Notes under the pieces: generated by a model
Seen by the model: only the letters and a program-made list of their open reading frames with translations
Databases searched by the model: none
What the model was told of the DNA's origin: nothing
In this document: one piece after another, positions 1 to 9,167 of the stretch
How the letters are laid out: each line of letters opens with the position of its first letter
Position numbering within the stretch: the stretch's first letter is position 1
Origin: Scytonema millei VB511283
Lineage (GTDB): Bacteria; Cyanobacteriota; Cyanobacteriia; Cyanobacteriales; Chroococcidiopsidaceae
Direction: 5' to 3'
Assembly (NCBI RefSeq): GCF_000817735.3
Contig: NZ_JTJC03000003.1
Location: forward strand, 1 to 64,000
DNA length: 64,000 nt
Position numbers and translations under genes: made by a program

Positions 1-94
1 CTAATGCAACACCTGTTAAAAACACGTTGGATGTATCGAGCATTGCTAAACTGTATTTACTTATCGATCTAGTTTAGCTTATCTACAACTGTAA

Positions 95-1042
95 TACTTA
101 GAAACGGTTCGACTAGCCGCCGAAGCCAAATCACTCGATTTGCGATTTACGATTTTGGATTTTGGATTAGAAGATGGCGAGCAAAACTTAGAAGCTATGC
201 TATCCGATAAACAACCAAGCAATCCAAAATTCAATATCCAAAATCCAAAATTGCAGGTTTTGGGAGATGCCGGACGCTTGCAGCAAGTTATTTGGAATCT
301 CTTATCCAATGCGGTCAAGTTCACGCCACCTGGAGGGCAAATCGCCATTGAGTTATCTCAAGTTGAAACAGACGTACAAATTCAAGTCAGAGATACGGGC
401 AAAGGCATCAATCCTGAATTTCTGCCCTATGTATTTGAGCATTTTCGTCAAGAAGATGGAGCGACGACCCGCAAGTTTGGTGGACTAGGATTGGGATTGT
501 CGATCGCCCGTCAAATTGTCGAAATGCACGGCGGTACGGTAAGCGTAGAGAGTTTGGGTGAAGGGCAAGGAGCGACATTTACAGTGCGGCTTCCACTTGC
601 TTCCCAATCTGTCAAAATGCCAGCTCCAGAACAACTTCCAGAATCAACGCTGGATTTAAGCGGGGTGAGCATTCTAGTAGTGGACGATGAACCCGATTCG
701 CGCGAGTTTGTCGCGTTTGTTTTAGAGCAAGCAGGTGCGATCGTCACCAGCGTTTCATCGGGAATTGAGGCACTGCAAGCAATTGAGCAGTCCGTTCCCG
801 ATTTAATCGTCAGCGATATCGGAATGCCCGATCTGGACGGCTATATGCTGATGCGACAAATTCGGGCGCGATTGCCAGCGAGTCAAGTTCCAGCCATTGC
901 TTTGACTGCCTATGCCGGAGAATTCGATCGCGCTTTAGCACTAAAAGCTGGATTTCAACACCATTTAGCCAAACCCGTCGAGCCAGCAGAAATTGTGACA
1001 ACTCTTGCCCGTTGGCGGGGAAAAATGGAGGCAAACACATGA
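95..1042 (+). pseudogene. 5'-truncated hybrid histidine kinase (HATPase + receiver remnant)
   Basis: The frame is open from 95, just after a TAA at 92-94, and similarity to the downstream kinase gene starts abruptly near 101 (ETVRLAAEAKS, matching DNA around 4057). Sensor, GAF and HisKA parts are missing. What remains is a HATPase domain (N box NLLSNAVKF, G boxes DTGKGI and GLGLGLSI) followed by a receiver domain (VVDDEPDS, phospho-acceptor Asp in SDIGMPDLDG, Lys in LAKPVEP). The first ATG, at 140, lies inside the homologous region, so it is not a true start. Without a dimerisation/phosphotransfer helix it cannot work as a kinase alone, though the receiver could still fold. It overlaps the next gene by ATGA at 1039-1042. 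Positions 1-94 hold nothing I recognise. Confidence 0.8.
151..252. repeat. In-frame inverted heptamer repeat inside kinase fragment
   Basis: The repeat unit GATTTTG (151-170) and its complement CCAAAAT (about 221-252) flank about 50 bp, giving a stem-loop within coding sequence between the HisKA-side helix and the HATPase N box. The paralogue at 5051 has a short linker at this site with no such repeat. The reading frame stays open through the insertion. Confidence 0.7.
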
Positions 1043-4000
1043 CCCAGGAGCGTTCGGCGGCTGAACAGCTTTTTGCGGGCAAGGGTGAAATGGCGATGCG
1101 GATGCGAAACTCCTTCGGAGTCGCTCCGCTAACGCTCGACTGGTCGCAAACGCCGCTCGGTTCTGTTGAAACTTTGCCCCAAAGCTTGAGATCGGCGTTG
1201 AGTATTTGCCTCAACTCGCGTTTCCCCATTGCTGTTTACTGGGGGCAGGATTGCTTGCTGCTCTACAACGACGCTTGGCGACCGATTGTTGGTGACAAGC
1301 ACCCTTGGGCGCTCGGTCGCCCCGCTCGCGAGGTCTGGTCGGAAATTTGGGACGACATTGGACCCGAATTAGCAAGCGTTTTAGCGACGGGCGAAGGCAC
1401 TTTTCATAAAGATGAACTCTTGTCAATGCACCGATTCGGATACACCGAAGAGTGCTTCTTCGAGTATACGTTTAACCCGATCCAGGGCGAGGGGGGTAGC
1501 ATTGATGGAGTGTTTAACATCGTTACTGAAACCACCTACCGAGTTTTAAACGATCGCCGCGCTCGCCTTCTACGAGCGGTTGCATCTGGGGCTGGAACCG
1601 CAAAGACGGCACAGTCGACGTGTGCTTTGATGGCTCAAACGCTCCGCTCCGATCCTGCCGACATTCCGTTGGCGCTGCTCTACCTGATGGATCGGGACGG
1701 AAAAGCCCTTCGCCTTTGCGGTAGCACCGAGGTTGACTTGGATCGCTCTATTGCACCTGAAGTCGTCGATCTGGCAGCGGACGATCCCCATAGCTGGTCG
1801 ATCGCCTCAGTTGCCCAAACTGCGCGATCGCAAATTGTTCGCGATCTAGAGATGCGTTTTGGGGCACTTCCTGGCAGCCCTTGGTCAGAGCCACCCCAGG
1901 AAGCAATGATATTGCCGATCTCCGCTACTGGGCAGGGCAAGGTAGCCGGAGTGCTGGTTGCCGTCGCTAGCCCGCGCCGTAGGCTGGACGATAACTACCT
2001 GGAATTCTTCAATCAGGTTGCCAGACAGATTGGCATGGCGATCGCCAATGCTCGCTCCTACGAAGAAGAGCGGCGACGAGCCGAACAACTTGCCGAACTC
2101 GACCGCGCCAAAACAGTCTTTTTTAGTAACGTCAGCCACGAATTTCGGACTCCCCTGACTTTAATGCTGGCTCCTTTGGAAGACGCGATCGCTTCTCTAA
2201 GTGACACCATTCCAGCTCAAGAACGCGAACAATTACAGTTAGTGCAACGCAATGGATTGCGGTTGTTAAAGTTGGTCAACACCCTGCTCGACTTTTCCCG
2301 CATCGAAGCTGGGCGGGTAGAGGCAACGTACGAACCCACCGATTTAGCCGCATTCACCGCAGAACTAGCATCGGTATTTCGCTCGGCGATCGAGCGGGCA
2401 AACCTGCGGCTGGTCGTAAACTGTCCGCCTTTGCCGGAAGCGGTGTATGTCGATCGCGAAATGTGGGAAAAGATCGTTCTCAATCTGCTATCCAATGCCT
2501 TTAAGTTTACATTTAAAGGAGAAATTTCGCTCGACTTGCAGTGGCAGAGCGACCGCGTCCAGTTAGCGGTGCGAGATACTGGAATTGGCATTCCCGCCGC
2601 CGAACTGCCGCACTTGTTCGAGCGGTTCCATCGGGTAAAAGGGGCGCAGGGACGCAGCATTGAAGGATCGGGCATTGGGCTTTCTCTAGTGCAAGAATTG
2701 GTCAAATTGCATCAGGGTGCGATCGAAGTAACCAGCGTCGAGGGATCGGGTACCTGTTTCACCATTTCCATCCCTACAGGAACGGCTCATTTACCCCAAG
2801 ACCGGATCGGGGCAAGTCGTACCTTAGCTTCAACGGCGTTAGGCACGAACTCTTATTTGGAAGAAGCCCTGCGTTGGCTACCGGAAGACAGGGGAGACAA
2901 GGGAGAGGTAGGAGAAAATGCTTCCTTATCCTCCTTGTCTCCCTTGTCCTTCTTGTCCCCTACCTCCCCTGCTCGCATTCTCCTAGCGGATGACAACACG
3001 GATATGCGCGATTACGTCAGGCGGTTGCTCGGTCAGCAATATGAAGTGGAAGCGGTGTCGGACGGTTTAGCCGCTTTGTCTGCCGTTCGCCAGCAGGTTC
3101 CAGATTTGATCTTGACAGACGTGATGATGCCCAACCTTGATGGATTTGGCTTGCTGCGATCGCTGCGCTCCGATCCACAAACTAGGGAAGTGCCGATAAT
3201 CATGCTGTCTGCACGAGCGGGCGAAGAGTCTCGCATTGAAGGACTGGCAGCGGGAGCCGACGATTATTTAATCAAACCCTTCTCAGCCCGCGAACTGCTA
3301 GCACGAGTTGAGGCGAGTTTAAAGCTGGCACGATTGCGGCAAGAGGCAGGAGCCGCCTTGCGCGAGTCGGAAGAAAAATATCGCACCTTATTTGAGTCCA
3401 TCGATCAGGGGTTTTGCATCATTGAAATGATTTTTGACGCTGCCAATCGACCGATCGATTATCGTTTTTCGATCGTCAACCCTGCATTCGACAAGCAGAC
3501 AGGCACAGAAAAAGCGCAGGGCAAAACAGTACGCGAAATCGCGCCGCAACATGAAGATTATTGGTTTGAAATTTATGGCAACGTCGCTCTGACAGGTGAA
3601 TCGATCCGATTTGAAAATCATGCCCAAGAATTTCACCGTTGGTATGAAGTTCACGCTTTCCGCGTCGGAGAGCCAGAACTGAGACGAGTCGGCATTCTAT
3701 TTAATGATATTAGCGATCGCAAATCCGCCGAAGCCGAAAGAGAACAATTGCTGCAACGAGAACAAGCGGCACGCGAAGCAGCCGAGCAAGCCAACCGGAT
3801 CAAAGACGAATTTCTAGCCGTCCTGTCCCATGAATTGCGATCGCCGCTCAATCCGATTCTCGGTTGGTCAAAACTCCTGAAAACTGGCAATCTAGACGCA
3901 GCCAAAACCGCCCATGCATTAGCCACGATTGAACGCAACGCTAAATTACAATCCGAACTGATTGAAGACCTACTCGATGTCTCTCGAATTTTACAAGGCA

Positions 4001-5061
4001 AACTCAGTCTTAATGTCAGCCCAATCGATTTGGGATCGATCGTTAAAGCAGCCATTGAAACCGTGCGTCTGGCGGCCGAAGCCAAGTCGATCGATTTACG
4101 ATTTACGCTTGTAGATTTTGGATTGGACGATGTTGGTGTCAGCCCAAAATCTACGGACTCTGACGAGCAACTTGGCAATCTAAAACCTAAAATCCGTCTT
4201 AGAAAGTTGGGCGGGACGGAAACCGACACCGCCCACTTTCCGCAAAATCCAAAATTCCAAGTTTTGGGCGATGCAACTCGCTTGCAGCAAGTGGTATGGA
4301 ATCTGCTTTCCAATGCCGTTAAATTTACTCCCACTGGTGGGCAGATTACCGTGCGACTAGAACAGGTTGACGATAAGGCTCATCTGGTCGTTAGCGATAC
4401 AGGAAAGGGCATTCATCCTGACTTCCTACCTTATGTGTTTGACTATTTCCGACAAGCAGACGGTTCGACAACGCGCAAGTTTGGCGGGTTAGGGTTAGGG
4501 CTGGCGATCGTGCGGCATTTGGTGGAACTGCACGGAGGAACGGTGAAAGCAGCTAGCCCAGGTGAAGGACTGGGAGCCACTTTCACCGTAAAACTGCCCT
4601 TGATACCCATCCAACCTACTATTAACCGCGATGGAGCATCTTCTGAAGCGTCGCTTAACTTGAGTGGGGTGCATGTTTTGGTAATTGATGACGAAATGGA
4701 TTCACTAGAATTTGTGGCGTTTGTCCTGGAGCAGGCAGGAGCGATCGTCACCACTGCCACAACCGCAGGTGAAGGATTTTTAGCATTAACGCAATCTCAG
4801 CCCGACGTGCTTCTCAGCGACATTGGGATGCCCGATCTGGACGGCTATATGCTGATGCGACAGGTGAGGGCATTGCCACCAGAGCAAGGCGGACAAATTC
4901 TGGCGATCGCTCTGACTGCATATGCTGGTGAGTACGATCGCGACTTGGCACTACGAGCAGGATTCCAACAGCATCTTGCTAAACCGATCGAACCCAACGA
5001 GTTAATTGGAGCAATTGCTACACTATTTGGCAGGATGAAGGGACGAGACAGTGGCATCTAA
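1039..5061 (+). CDS. Double hybrid sensor histidine kinase (GAF, 2 x HisKA/HATPase/REC, PAS)
   Basis: A predicted soluble signalling protein of 1340 residues. The order is an N-terminal PAS-like region (about 20-160), GAF (about 170-330), HisKA with phospho-His 367 (VSHEFRTP), HATPase (NLLSNAFKFT, DTGIGIP, GSGIGLSL), REC with Asp 694 (LTDVMMPNLDG), PAS (about 770-890), a second HisKA with His 931 (LSHELRSP), a second HATPase and a final REC with Asp 1261 (LSDIGMPDLDG). I see no membrane segments. The ATG at 1039 is preferred over an upstream TTG: it has GGAG eight bases upstream and overlaps the previous stop as ATGA, implying translational coupling. Two low-complexity insertions lie in linkers. 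The ligand is unknown. Confidence 0.93.
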   Translation: MTQERSAAEQLFAGKGEMAMRMRNSFGVAPLTLDWSQTPLGSVETLPQSLRSALSICLNSRFPIAVYWGQDCLLLYNDAWRPIVGDKHPWALGRPAREVWSEIWDDIGPELASVLATGEGTFHKDELLSMHRFGYTEECFFEYTFNPIQGEGGSIDGVFNIVTETTYRVLNDRRARLLRAVASGAGTAKTAQSTCALMAQTLRSDPADIPLALLYLMDRDGKALRLCGSTEVDLDRSIAPEVVDLAADDPHSWSIASVAQTARSQIVRDLEMRFGALPGSPWSEPPQEAMILPISATGQGKVAGVLVAVASPRRRLDDNYLEFFNQVARQIGMAIANARSYEEERRRAEQLAELDRAKTVFFSNVSHEFRTPLTLMLAPLEDAIASLSDTIPAQEREQLQLVQRNGLRLLKLVNTLLDFSRIEAGRVEATYEPTDLAAFTAELASVFRSAIERANLRLVVNCPPLPEAVYVDREMWEKIVLNLLSNAFKFTFKGEISLDLQWQSDRVQLAVRDTGIGIPAAELPHLFERFHRVKGAQGRSIEGSGIGLSLVQELVKLHQGAIEVTSVEGSGTCFTISIPTGTAHLPQDRIGASRTLASTALGTNSYLEEALRWLPEDRGDKGEVGENASLSSLSPLSFLSPTSPARILLADDNTDMRDYVRRLLGQQYEVEAVSDGLAALSAVRQQVPDLILTDVMMPNLDGFGLLRSLRSDPQTREVPIIMLSARAGEESRIEGLAAGADDYLIKPFSARELLARVEASLKLARLRQEAGAALRESEEKYRTLFESIDQGFCIIEMIFDAANRPIDYRFSIVNPAFDKQTGTEKAQGKTVREIAPQHEDYWFEIYGNVALTGESIRFENHAQEFHRWYEVHAFRVGEPELRRVGILFNDISDRKSAEAEREQLLQREQAAREAAEQANRIKDEFLAVLSHELRSPLNPILGWSKLLKTGNLDAAKTAHALATIERNAKLQSELIEDLLDVSRILQGKLSLNVSPIDLGSIVKAAIETVRLAAEAKSIDLRFTLVDFGLDDVGVSPKSTDSDEQLGNLKPKIRLRKLGGTETDTAHFPQNPKFQVLGDATRLQQVVWNLLSNAVKFTPTGGQITVRLEQVDDKAHLVVSDTGKGIHPDFLPYVFDYFRQADGSTTRKFGGLGLGLAIVRHLVELHGGTVKAASPGEGLGATFTVKLPLIPIQPTINRDGASSEASLNLSGVHVLVIDDEMDSLEFVAFVLEQAGAIVTTATTAGEGFLALTQSQPDVLLSDIGMPDLDGYMLMRQVRALPPEQGGQILAIALTAYAGEYDRDLALRAGFQQHLAKPIEPNELIGAIATLFGRMKGRDSGI
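2889..2971. repeat. In-frame GGGGAGACAAGGGAG-type inverted repeat in kinase linker
   Basis: A purine-rich stretch (GGGGAGACAAGGGAG) is followed by its pyrimidine-rich complement, a pattern also seen between genes at 57087-57117. Here it codes for the Ser/Leu/Pro-rich linker between the first HATPase and first receiver domain. The frame is kept. Confidence 0.7.
4113..4258. repeat. In-frame composite repeat in second HATPase of kinase
   Basis: GATTTTGG at the left and CAAAATCCAAAATTCC at the right bracket a nested inverted repeat (GAAAGTTGGGCGG with CCGCCCACTTTC). It occupies the same protein position as the 151-252 repeat in the truncated paralogue but has different content, adding roughly 50 residues before VLGDATRLQQ. 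Confidence 0.65.
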
Positions 5062-8000
5062 CAACAATGGCATCTTTAGCGGCGGGGAAATGGCGGCTCG
5101 AATCAATGCCTTTAACTGGTCGCAAACTCCATTAGGGGCGATCGAGAGCTGGTCGCCCAGCCTCAAGTCTCTAGTCAAGACGTTACTTGCCTCGCGCTAC
5201 CCAATGGTGCTGACTTGGGGAGCGGACTTCACGCAGTTTTACAACGATGCTTACTCTCAGCTAATCGGCGACAAGCATCCAGCAGCACTCGGCATTGACA
5301 TCCGGATTACCCTAGCAGAAGCGTGGGATACGCTCGGTCCGACAATCGAAGCGGTGATGACATCTGGGGTAGCGAGTTGGATACCTGCATTGCTGCTCGT
5401 CTTAGAACGCTCCGGTTATCGGGAAGAGTCCTACTTCAGCGTCTCCCACGCTCCGGCGGAAGACGATTCTGGGCAGATTGTCGGGATGCTGGCAGTTTGT
5501 AGTGAGGTGACACAACAAGTCTTGGGCGAGCGACGACTGCGGTTGTTACAGGATTTAGCAGCTAAAGTAGACCAAACGCAAAGCGTTGAGTCAACTTGCC
5601 ATGACGCGATCGCGGCGATCGCGATGCACCCGATGGACGTTCCTTTCGCGCTGCTCTATTTACGCGAAAGTGATGGTAAGACACTGACTCTACATGGGGC
5701 TGTCGGTCTGAGTGCGGGAGCAGCAGCAAGCCTGCATTCTGTGGAGTTAGGGACAGAATCTAACGATATCTGGTCGCTGGCGGCTGCGGCAAGCGGCAAA
5801 ACAATTCTCATTGAAGCAGTCGATCCCTATGCAACTGTACTGGGCGGTCCCTGGAACGAACCAGTGCGATCGGCGCTGGCAATGCCAATTGCCTCCTCTA
5901 GACAAACTGCCCCGCTAGGCGTACTCGTTGTCGGCACTAGCCCCAATCGCGCTCTAGATGAAGGATATCGTTCGTTCTACGAGCTGCTGGCTGGTCAAGT
6001 ATCGGTTTTAGTCCGCAACGCTGGAGCATACGAGGAGGAACGGCGACGAGCCGAAGCTTTAGCTCAACTCGATCGCGCCAAAACGACATTTTTTAGCAAC
6101 GTTTCGCACGAATTTCGCACGCCCCTAACCCTAATGCTGGGACCAACGGGAGAAGCTTTAGCTGACGTTGTTTCCCCGCTACCGCCCCGCCAACGCCAAC
6201 GAATTGAAGTCGTACAACGCAACTCTTTACGCCTGCTAAAGCTAGTCAATACCCTGCTGGACTTTTCCCGCATTGAGGCAGGTCGGATTCAAGCCAACTA
6301 CCAACCAACCGACTTATCGACTTACACCACCGAACTAGCAAGCGTGTTTCGCTCGGCGATTGAAGCTGCCGGAATGCAGTTGCGGAGCGACTGTCCCCCA
6401 CTACCAGAACTTGTTTACGTCGATCGGGATATGTGGGAAAAGATCGTGCTAAATTTGCTCTCCAATGCTTTCAAGTTTACATTTGAGGGAGAAATTACCG
6501 TTTCGCTGCGCTGGCAGTCAAACCAAGTCCAACTGCTTGTATCGGATACCGGAATTGGCATTCCAGAAACAGAGTTACCCCGACTGTTCGAGCGCTTTTA
6601 CCGCGTAGAAGGTAGTCGCGGACGTAGCTACGAAGGATCGGGCATTGGATTATCCTTGGTGCGAGAACTAGTGCAATTGCATAGCGGCACGATTGACGTG
6701 AAGAGTGTAGTTGACCGAGGCACGACATTTACGATCGCAATTCCCACAGGTTTAGCCCACCTGCCCAGCGATCGGATCGATGTAACTTCTACGATCGCCT
6801 CAACCGCGATCGGTGCGTCCTCTTACATAGAAGAGGCATGGCGCTGGCTGCCCCAAGATGGGACTAGGCAAGAATCCCCTACTCCCTACTCCCCAACGCC
6901 AGTTCCTTCAACGGGGGGAACAAGGGCAACGGACTGGCTCCTCCCTAGTCCCCCTTCTTCTGTAAGAATTCTGCTAGTGGATGACAATGCCGATATGCGG
7001 GATTACATCAGGCACTTATTAGGCGATAGATACGCAATCGAAGCAGTGGCAGACGGCAAAACCGCCTTGGAAGCAGTCCGCAGACAAGTCCCCGCTCTCG
7101 TCATCAGCGATGTCATGATGCCGAGACTAGATGGCTTTGGATTGTTGCAAGCATTACGGGCTGACTCACAAACGCGAGAAGTGCCAGTGATTTTGCTGTC
7201 TGCTCGCGCTGGCGAAGACTCGCGCGTGGAAGGACTGGAAAGGGGAGCCGATGATTATTTAATCAAGCCGTTTTCCGCCCGCGAACTGCTAGCACGAGTA
7301 GAAGCAAACCTGCAATTAGGACAACTGCGGCAGCAAGCTCGGCGGGAGAGCGAAGATCGCCTGCGGTTGGCGATCGAGTCAGCCCAGTTAGGGACTTGGG
7401 ATTTCAACCCGATCGCCGGAACGCTAACATGGGACGAACAATGTAAAGCAATGTTTGGTTTACCACCCGATGCTGAGGTTAGTTATGAGATATTTCTAGC
7501 GGGTTTACATCCCGACGATCGCGATCGGATGCACCAAGCTGTACAGCGGGCAATTCATCCTGCCAGTGATGGAAAGCTCGATACCGAATACCGGACGCTT
7601 GGCATTGAGGACGGGAAAGAGCGTTGGATAACTGCCAAGGGACAAGCATATTTCAATTCAGCAGGCGAGGCGGTGCGCTTCATCGGCACCGTTCTCGACA
7701 TCACTCAAAAGAAACAAGTTGAGGTAGAACGGGAGCAGCTACTTGCCTCGGAACGAGCTGCCCGCGCCCAAGCTGAAGCAGCAAACCGGATTAAAGATGA
7801 ATTTTTAGCAGTCCTATCCCACGAGCTACGGACTCCATTAAATCCAATTCTCGGCTGGACGAAACTACTCAAAAGCGGTCGGTGCGATGCGACCAAAACG
7901 CAGCAAGCCTTAGACGCGATCGAACGTAACGCTCAATTACAAGCGCAACTGATCGAAGATCTGCTGGATGTCTCCAGTATTTTACAGGGTAAACTCACCC

Positions 8001-8995
8001 TGAACGTAGCCCCAATTGATTTAGCTGGCGCGATCGCCAACGCGATCGATACAATGCGTCTAGCTGCTAATGCTAAATCGATTCAGATTCAGGCGCAGTT
8101 GCCCCCAGCAGTACCGTTTGTTGTAGGTGATGCCGCACGATTACAGCAAGTGGTGTGGAACTTATTATCCAATGCTATAAAATTCACTCCGGCTGGCGGA
8201 CGGATTGAAGTACGGCTGGAGCAAGGAGAGAGGGGAGTTTGGGGAGATGGGGAAGAAAATTCTTCTTTGTCCTCCCACACTTCCCACACCTCCTACGCTC
8301 AGATCGCCGTTAGCGATACGGGAATTGGCATCCAGCCTGAATTTTTACCTCACGTATTTGAATATTTTCGCCAAGCGGATAGTTCGACAACGCGCAAATT
8401 TGGCGGTTTAGGCTTGGGATTGGCGATCGCGCGTCAAATCGTCGAACTGCATGGCGGCACTATTAGCGTCGATAGCCTTGGTGAGGGACAAGGCACAACC
8501 TTTACAGTCAGGCTGCCAATCCAAAAGCCAGTTCCGAAGCAGTTGATGAAGCCCTTGGAGTTGAGCGATCGCACGTCAATACCCGCCCCATTAGAAGGAT
8601 TGCGAATTCTTGTCGTCGATGATGAATTGGATTCGCTTGAACTGATTTCCTTTGTGCTGCAACAAGAGGGTGCTGCTGTCACCGATGCATCTTCAGTATC
8701 CGAAGCACTACAAGCACTAACAAAAACAAACTACGATGTTTTGATTAGCGACATTGGTATGCCCGACCTCGACGGCTACCAACTGATTCGTCAGATGCGA
8801 TCGCTTCCACCAGAGCAAGGCAGGCAAATTGGAGCGGTAAGCGAAGCTATGCCGAAGGCTATCGCCCTAACCGCTTATGCAGGTGAGCTGAACCAAAAGC
8901 AGGTATTAGCAGCAGGATTTCAAATGCATATCTCCAAACCTGTGGAACCGGAAGAGTTAATCGGGGCGATCGTTAACTTGATTCAGCGCGACTGA
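5051..8995 (+). CDS. Double hybrid sensor histidine kinase, paralogue of the preceding gene
   Basis: 1314 residues with the same architecture as the gene before it: N-terminal PAS-like region, GAF (about 160-325), HisKA with His 353, HATPase, REC with Asp 687 (ISDVMMPRLDG), PAS with PAC (about 775-890), HisKA with His 924 (LSHELRTP), HATPase and REC with Asp 1234. The start is GTG at 5051, behind a purine-rich AGGATGAAGGGA, and it overlaps the previous stop by 11 bp. The next in-frame ATG (GGEMAARIN) is only 13 codons on and remains possible. The close duplication and overlaps suggest one operon. Three repeat-like insertions occur inside it. Confidence 0.92.
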   Translation: MASNNNGIFSGGEMAARINAFNWSQTPLGAIESWSPSLKSLVKTLLASRYPMVLTWGADFTQFYNDAYSQLIGDKHPAALGIDIRITLAEAWDTLGPTIEAVMTSGVASWIPALLLVLERSGYREESYFSVSHAPAEDDSGQIVGMLAVCSEVTQQVLGERRLRLLQDLAAKVDQTQSVESTCHDAIAAIAMHPMDVPFALLYLRESDGKTLTLHGAVGLSAGAAASLHSVELGTESNDIWSLAAAASGKTILIEAVDPYATVLGGPWNEPVRSALAMPIASSRQTAPLGVLVVGTSPNRALDEGYRSFYELLAGQVSVLVRNAGAYEEERRRAEALAQLDRAKTTFFSNVSHEFRTPLTLMLGPTGEALADVVSPLPPRQRQRIEVVQRNSLRLLKLVNTLLDFSRIEAGRIQANYQPTDLSTYTTELASVFRSAIEAAGMQLRSDCPPLPELVYVDRDMWEKIVLNLLSNAFKFTFEGEITVSLRWQSNQVQLLVSDTGIGIPETELPRLFERFYRVEGSRGRSYEGSGIGLSLVRELVQLHSGTIDVKSVVDRGTTFTIAIPTGLAHLPSDRIDVTSTIASTAIGASSYIEEAWRWLPQDGTRQESPTPYSPTPVPSTGGTRATDWLLPSPPSSVRILLVDDNADMRDYIRHLLGDRYAIEAVADGKTALEAVRRQVPALVISDVMMPRLDGFGLLQALRADSQTREVPVILLSARAGEDSRVEGLERGADDYLIKPFSARELLARVEANLQLGQLRQQARRESEDRLRLAIESAQLGTWDFNPIAGTLTWDEQCKAMFGLPPDAEVSYEIFLAGLHPDDRDRMHQAVQRAIHPASDGKLDTEYRTLGIEDGKERWITAKGQAYFNSAGEAVRFIGTVLDITQKKQVEVEREQLLASERAARAQAEAANRIKDEFLAVLSHELRTPLNPILGWTKLLKSGRCDATKTQQALDAIERNAQLQAQLIEDLLDVSSILQGKLTLNVAPIDLAGAIANAIDTMRLAANAKSIQIQAQLPPAVPFVVGDAARLQQVVWNLLSNAIKFTPAGGRIEVRLEQGERGVWGDGEENSSLSSHTSHTSYAQIAVSDTGIGIQPEFLPHVFEYFRQADSSTTRKFGGLGLGLAIARQIVELHGGTISVDSLGEGQGTTFTVRLPIQKPVPKQLMKPLELSDRTSIPAPLEGLRILVVDDELDSLELISFVLQQEGAAVTDASSVSEALQALTKTNYDVLISDIGMPDLDGYQLIRQMRSLPPEQGRQIGAVSEAMPKAIALTAYAGELNQKQVLAAGFQMHISKPVEPEELIGAIVNLIQRD
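6866..6955. repeat. In-frame low-complexity insertion in HATPase1-REC1 linker
   Basis: Repeated CCCTACTCCCTACTCCCC with a partly complementary GGGGGGAACAAGGG codes for a Pro/Ser/Thr-rich linker. It is at the same inter-domain site as the 2889-2971 repeat of the paralogue but unrelated in sequence, so the site seems to have received repeats twice. Confidence 0.6.
8218..8301. repeat. In-frame inverted repeat inside second HATPase domain
   Basis: GGAGAGAGGGGAGTTTGGGG is followed by complementary CCTCCCACACTTCCCACACC. It adds about 28 residues (Gly/Glu then Ser/His/Thr) between the strand ending VRLEQ and the strand starting QIAVSDTG, a position that should tolerate a loop. Confidence 0.65.
8837..8863. 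repeat. Short in-frame repeat in final receiver domain
   Basis: AGCGAAGCTATGCCGAAGGC adds the peptide GAVSEAMPKA before IALTAY. The paralogue at 1039 has only a Leu here. From memory this resembles a small dispersed repeat common in Nostoc-type genomes. Confidence 0.5.
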
Positions 8996-9133
8996 CATTT
9001 GAATCCGATCGAGGGTAGATTCCCCGTGGCTTATCACGTTCGCGAACGCAGTGGGAGTGCGTCCGGAAGGGCAAATTCCGTAATGCTCCGTGTCGGGTAA
9101 GAGAGAGCAAGTCACCCTGTCTCCCTCCCCTCA

Positions 9134-9167
9134 GAACGGCTCGTGATACTTTCATATCAAGCCGCTC
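9134..9167 (-). ncRNA. Group II intron domain V
   Basis: On the minus strand this 34-nt hairpin starts GAGCGGC, has a GAAA tetraloop in TATGAAAGTATC and closes with GAGCCGTTC, the expected layout of catalytic domain V. It overlaps the maturase stop codon by two bases. Domain VI follows (about 9092-9130), ending CTCTTACCCGAC with the likely bulged branch-point A. Confidence 0.82.
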
